The position numbers and the translations under genes are program-made. From NCBI GenBank assembly GCA_019454045.1, contig SKCR01047725.1, positions 1 through 64,000 on the forward strand: 64,000 nucleotides of DNA, written 5' to 3'. The notes under the pieces are model-generated. The model ran no database searches. It was not told the origin of the DNA and worked only from the letters and a program-made list of their open reading frames with translations. Positions 59,139 to 64,000 of this stretch are shown piece by piece. Origin of the DNA: Zanthoxylum bungeanum. Its lineage: Eukaryota; Streptophyta; Magnoliopsida; Sapindales; Rutaceae. Every line of letters begins with the position of its first letter. Position 1 is the stretch's first letter.

Positions 59139-59820
59139 CCTCGACCCTGGTGGGACGATCCCAAAACTGCTTTGCTATTGTGGGCCTCGACCCTGGGACT
59201 CATCCCCAAACTGATACTGATATGGGCCTCGGCCCGGAACGGACTGAGGTGGGCCTCGCCCCAGATTTCCATACTCGGCAAGGCTGCTACTAATAATGAC
59301 TTTGGCTTCACCCCCATATTGCCATACCCGGGGCAAGGACTGATACTGAAACCGATGTGGCCTCGCCCCTAGAGTGCCATACCGGCAAGATATGATGTTT
59401 GATGCTAATGTGGGCTCGCTCCCTAGAGTGACCATACTCAAAACTCAAACTCAAATGGGCCTCAAACCTGTGATTATTACCCGAATCCGATACTGTGCTT
59501 TTACCGTCTGATTAGCTTGTTCTATTTGCCGCTTTCTTTTCATCTTCAACAAAACCTGTGAACACTAAAAAAACAAAACAATAGAATGCAAAATGTGTTA
59601 CGTGTATGCTGATGCTTATGAGTTGCTCCATTTTGGAGCTCCATTTTCGGCTCTTCTGTTATGGTAGCGGTCCATTTCTGACCGTGTTGTCCGAGAATTG
59701 GCTCATTTTTGAGCTGTTGCTTGATGAGGTGGTATTTGCCGCTACAGTCCTGCGAATACAAAACAAAAATTGTATGTCTATGTATCTGATATGTGATCGC
59801 TGTATGTATTTGGATGCATG
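59139..59820 (-). other. Tat2 3' UTR, continued after LARD2
   Basis: Degenerate GGGCCTCG-type units (59139-59470), then unique non-coding sequence (59470-59820). Confidence 0.6.
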
Positions 59821-60235
59821 ATGCTGATGTGGGCTTCGCCCCCTAAACCGACACTGATGTGGGCCTCGCCCCCAAATGACACTGATATGGGCCTCGCCCC
59901 CAAACTGATACTGATATAGGCCTCGCCCCCAAACTGACACTGATATGGGCCTCGCCCCCAAACTAATACTGATGTGGGCCTCGCCCTCGACTGGTACGGA
60001 TATGGGCCTCGCCCCCAGCTGATACTGATGTAGGCCTCACCCCCAACTGATACTGATATAGGCCTCGCCCCCAGACTGATACTGATATAGGCCTCGCCCC
60101 CAGACTGATACTGCTGATATAGGCCTCGCCCCCAGACTGATACTGATGTGGGCCTCACCCCCAACTGATACTGATATGGGCCTCGCCCCCAGACTGATAC
60201 TGCTGATATGGGCCTCGCCCCTGTGATTCATTCCT
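59821..60235 (-). repeat. About 29-bp tandem array in Tat2
   Basis: About 14 units of GATACTGATATGGGCCTCGC plus CCCCAAACT. Inverted, the core reads GGGGCGAGGCCCATATCA, found once in the Tat1 3' UTR at about 24990-25010. Gly/Ile/Ser-rich ORFs across it are products of the repeat. Confidence 0.9.
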
Positions 60236-61406
60236 GAAGACTGCTGACATTGTACTGTTGCTTCTTCTGGTTGGCTTGCATTTGACGCTTTCTCTTTTTC
60301 TCCTTTGAAACCTGTTATTACAAAACAGAACAAAGACAAAAAAGGATGCAAATATGTTACGTGTATGCATGAATGCATGATTGAGTTTCATATCCCTTTG
60401 GGCTAGGTCTTCTGCCGGTAATCTTGGTGGCTGCTCGGTCTTTTGACAAGTCTGCCCTCTTCCCTAACCAACGGGTATCTATGATGGCTTTCAAGACAAA
60501 AGTGGGTTAACATGGTGCATGTATGCATGAGGTGCATGTGATGCATGAGATGCATGCGATACAAGAAATATATCAACTCATTAAAATTTTCACACAAATC
60601 GGCCCATCATCATTTTAGAAGCTTTTGGGCTAACTGTCATAGGAGTGAACTCGTCCCAATTTAAATGGCCCAACAAGTTCACATCTCATGGCAAGAAGTC
60701 CAACCGTATCCAAATGATAATGTTCCTAAACACAAACATATAATGGCCCATTGGCGTTTTAGAAGCTTTTGGCCCAATCATCATAAGATATGTTCTTGTC
60801 CCAGTTTAAATGGCCCAACAAGCCCATACCTCATGACAAAAGGTCCGAATGGAACCAAACGACCATGTTCCCAAACACAAGCACAAGTAAATAATTCTTA
60901 TTAGTTCTATAACTATGGTTCACATGCGGGTTTACAGGGGTGTGGACAAAGGCTCTCGCTGGCGAAGGATTGCCCACAACTAGGTCTCCCCACTCAAGGG
61001 TTCGAGCGACCAAGTGAGCGCACCTTTTTTATACCTTACAGTACGTGCCAACGAGTTATGGTGTGTGACTGACTGTCAAATGGATTTCCCGTTGTAGATT
61101 CCCCAGAGGGAGGGTGGAGCGAGGCTCTCTTAAGTACCCTAGCCTCTTAGGCTCTTATCGCTTGGTGACAGGAATAAACAACGAGTCCTCCAAATTAGTC
61201 CATCACAATAGGCCATAAGTAAGTGATTATCTAGGTGCCTTCACAGCTTTTACTTATAGAAAGGTAGTGAATGAGGGAAGACACCAAACCATTACCTAGC
61301 CTTAAAAGTGCCTTTGATTAAACCCCTTTTAACCAACAGTAGACACAGTTAATTAAAGCACAAATCATAATATTACAAGACATTATTTCGGGGCCGATTC
61401 TCTATC
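60236..61406 (-). other. Tat2 leader / remnant internal region, no coding
   Basis: Contains GCATG-rich sequence (about 60505-60560) and a direct duplication of about 140 bp (60601-60745 and 60746-60890; shared TTTTAGAAGCTTTTGG and TTTAAATGGCCCAACAAG). No gag or pol similarity. Confidence 0.6.
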
Positions 61407-61422
61407 CCCAGTGGAGTCGCCA
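61407..61422 (-). other. Tat2 primer binding site
   Basis: Read on the - strand: TGGCGACTCCACTGGGG, starting three bases inside the 5' LTR. It begins TGG as expected for a tRNA 3' CCA end. The tRNA is not assigned. Confidence 0.8.
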
Positions 61423-61425
61423 GAC

Positions 61426-64000
61426 TGTGGGACACAGAAACTGGGCGACGCATGCTGTCCTTGGGCTCGCGGCCCGGTTGGGAGTACAGAGTAGCCCGCG
61501 TGGGACTAAACCGGAGAATGATGGAGTCGCCACCCGGTGTGAACCGGGAAAATGAGATTTAAGGCCGCACTCACCCCTCGCAAGGGAAGACCTCAAACTG
61601 TTGGGTTCGGAATGGTTCCTTACTTATGCCACTTGTAATAAAATGATTTGCGCAATAATCTAACCAAGCCTAAGCAACGTATTTCCAAGGATGATTTACC
61701 CCTAAGTTCGCATGCATACATCAACAAGTTCATCTAAATTTACATGTAACACATATCGGAATTTGCATACAACCTATTTGCATGTAATCTATGTCTCAAT
61801 TTGCATACATAAAGATAAATTAACATACGGCAAGCATACAAGTTAATAAACACATTGTACTCATACATGTGGGGAATACAGATGAATGACACATACACAA
61901 TCTTGCGTAATACATAAAATCAATCAGGTTCATCATACGAAGGGATAACTACTAGGGATAATTATGCACGAAATCTGATGAAAAGGACTCAGTTCAGTGG
62001 GTGCGCATTCGTGTAGTGTTCGTAAATGCGTTCAAACGGTAAACAGAAGGTTCGCGTTCGTGTGGCGTTTGATAACGAGTTCGAACGGTACCAGACCTGA
62101 TGAAACAAATGCATGCACGTTCGAGTAGCGTTCGTAAACGTGTTCGAACAGTAAATAGAAGGTTCGCGTTAGAGTAGCGTTCGTAAACGCGTACGAACGG
62201 AAAGGAAACAGAATGCTCACATTCGTATGGCGTTCGTAAACGCGTTCGAACGGGGTTACAACAGTGACCCCCCAAAATGCAGTAAACAACATGACGCATA
62301 CGTGAACGGATGAATAGATGACACCTAATCAATAATAACGGACTAAAAAGCGCGGTGAAGTATCGTGGTAAAGGTTCTTTAACCTCTCAAAATAGAGGAC
62401 CTTTAATCCAACTACTAATCCCATGCGCATCACATCATAATGCATACAAAAATAGAAACAACGATATCGGACTTCGTATACCCGATTGAACACATCTCAC
62501 ATTCAAACGAATATACATCGTCCGGCGCGGCAAAGCATCATAGTAAATGATTTTAACCTCTCAAAATAGAGGACCTTTAATCGCACTCACTAAGCCGATG
62601 CGCTTTATCACCAATTTCATAAACAACCGACGTACATAAGGCAAAATACACGATGTAAGAGGCGCGACAAAGTGTTGGCTTAAAGGTAGCCTTTTGGCAT
62701 TTTCTTCCTTCAAATGGAGAACCTTTAGACCGACATACTAAACCCATGCGCATCACATCATCAATACAAACAAATCATCATATGAAAATTAAATGGCGAG
62801 ATGAAAAATTCAGATAACAAGCAAGGTAAAAACAAAGCGAAACATGTGCCATTTGCTCGAGTGGTACGTGGAGTTGTATCCCGAGTACAGATCATACTAC
62901 CGTCCATTCAGAATCGGCTATGAAATTTATGTCCGGGTTTCCATCCTATATACCACAAGAGGCGACACATTTTCATTCATATTTAAAACCACAACATGCA
63001 TCCATAAACGACTCTCATGCAAAATAAAACAATAAAAAAATGAATGGCAGTAAATAGAAAGAGTGCTCTCAGGTCTAACCTTTTAAATCAACTCTCGGAC
63101 GTACGGTACACGATCGTCGGAAGGGGCTAGCGCTCCACAACTCCTCCGGTTCACTGGTTCACTGCTCTCGTTCGTTGTCTCACTGTTTTGAGCCGTCGTT
63201 CTCCCTGTTTTGCTGCTATTTTACTGCTATCGTACTGCTGATTTATTGCTGTATTTTGATCGCTGTTATTGGTGTTTTAGACTCCTGTATTTGCGGTTAA
63301 AAGGGCTGCTGTTTAGATGTGATTTGGGCCGCTGTTTGGGCGTGACTTGGGGGCTGTTTTGGTGAGGTAAAGGGGCTGTATGGGATTACTGTTTTTGGTG
63401 TTTTGTTGGAGTGGGTGGCTGGTGTTTATGTGTCTCGGCTGTGTGTTTGATTTGTGAGGGTTGTGTGTGTGAGTTTGGTTGTGTCAATGAGCTTGGGTCT
63501 TTTCTTGTTTGAATGAACTAGGGGTTTCAAGGGTTGGAATTTGGTTCTTTTTATAGGCAAATGGGGTAGGGCTAAATCTTGCTTGACAAGGAAAGAGATT
63601 TGGCATTTAAACGGGATTTGATTCGGTGTCAAACAAGGAAATCCTAAGATTTGAGGGGGGAGAAAATTTGGCTAATTAGGTTGTTAATATATTTAATTTG
63701 TGTTGTTTAGGCATAGTATTTGTTAAGTTATGAATAAGATATTTTTGATTGGGAATATAATTGGTTGATTGATTTTAATTAGGCATGATTTTATTTAATT
63801 TGGTATATGATTTAATTAATATTTCATTTAATTTGGTATATGATTTAATTAATATTTTAATGGGCTTTGGTGGGCTAATTGGGCTTGGGTGTGAGGCTAA
63901 CAGCAAAACCAGAAATACCGAAACCGTTCGAACGCCTCATCGAACTCTACACGAACGCCCGCAATCTACCTGACGTTCGAACGTGGGCACGAACGCAGCA
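61426..64000 (-). repeat. Tat2 5' LTR (partial, cut by window end)
   Basis: TGTGGGACACAGAAACTGGG onward follows the 3' LTR nearly base for base for about 2.57 kb. The TATA box is on the - strand at about 63555-63547. Confidence 0.95.

Larger units (their letters stand above)
45776..64000 (-). mobile_element. Tat2: non-autonomous Tat-type gypsy element, split by LARD2
   Basis: 3' LTR 45776-48511, PPT 48512-48525, tandem arrays 48650-49733 and 59139-60235, leader 60236-61406, PBS 61407-61422, 5' LTR from 61426 to beyond the window. Once LARD2 is subtracted the internal region is about 3.5 kb and holds no gag or pol. The LTR and PPT are homologous to those of Tat1. It lies inside LARD1's LTR (left flank ACTAC). 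The LTRs differ by only a few percent by eye, so insertion was recent. Confidence 0.9.

Noticed and set aside
59659..60378. Repetitive ORFs on the - strand (GRGPYQYQ, GGEAYISIS types)
   Set aside because: Translation of the about 29-bp array in different frames; no domain, no conserved frame.

Overview
This window looks like nuclear DNA of a flowering plant. It is AT-rich. The two host genes have introns with GT-AG borders and encode typical plant proteins (cytosolic-type aspartate aminotransferase and a plant-specific PRONE-type RopGEF). About 70% of the window is layered LTR-retrotransposon sequence. I see no rRNA gene, no complete tRNA gene and no CRISPR array.

Gene-bearing part (1-12.5 kb). 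Eleven exons of an aspartate aminotransferase lie on the + strand (137-8026); the first coding exon is upstream of the window. Intron 9 (3.6 kb) and intron 10 (1.2 kb) are swollen by small DNA transposons, including a 516-bp hAT MITE with an 8-bp target duplication. Facing it on the - strand (12510-10230) is a RopGEF of the 'MVRALE' (pollen RopGEF8-13-like) group. Its sixth exon is broken by frameshifts and stops.

Transition (12.5-20.1 kb). This is AT-rich DNA with a truncated Ty1/copia element (13876-15446, -), a roughly 1-kb foldback element with arms of about 460-480 bp (16986-17972), decayed LTR-like repeats and a broken hAT transposase (19625-20145).

Retrotransposon part (20.1-64 kb). 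(1) Tat1 (20150-29000, +) is a Ty3/gypsy element of the Tat type: protease, RT, RNase H, a second (archaeal-type) RNase H, integrase, a 124-bp tandem array in the 3' UTR, PPT and a 3.1-kb 3' LTR. Its 5' end is missing and the pol frame is broken several times. (2) A decayed Ty1/copia element (29001-36270, -) has one 2.06-kb LTR. (3) A Ty3/gypsy pol fragment (36271-37262, -) is interrupted on both sides by other elements. (4) LARD1 (37263-45775, -) is a large non-coding LTR element whose second LTR is cut by (5) Tat2 (45776 to beyond 64000, -). Tat2 has PBS, PPT, LTRs and tandem arrays but no pol. Tat2 is in turn split by (6) LARD2 (49734-59138, -), a complete 9405-bp element with a CCTCG target duplication. 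The order of insertion is therefore gypsy pol, then LARD1, then Tat2, then LARD2, and LTR divergence judged by eye agrees with it.

The most unusual material is the LARD1/LARD2 family. Its internal region of about 4.2 kb has no long ORF yet is conserved between the two copies. It carries six same-strand copies of a PPT-like octamer (CTCCCACT on the + strand) and a duplicated motif of about 22 nt just downstream of the primer binding site. A second theme is the turnover of 3'-UTR tandem arrays between Tat1 (124-bp unit) and Tat2 (44-bp and about 29-bp units).
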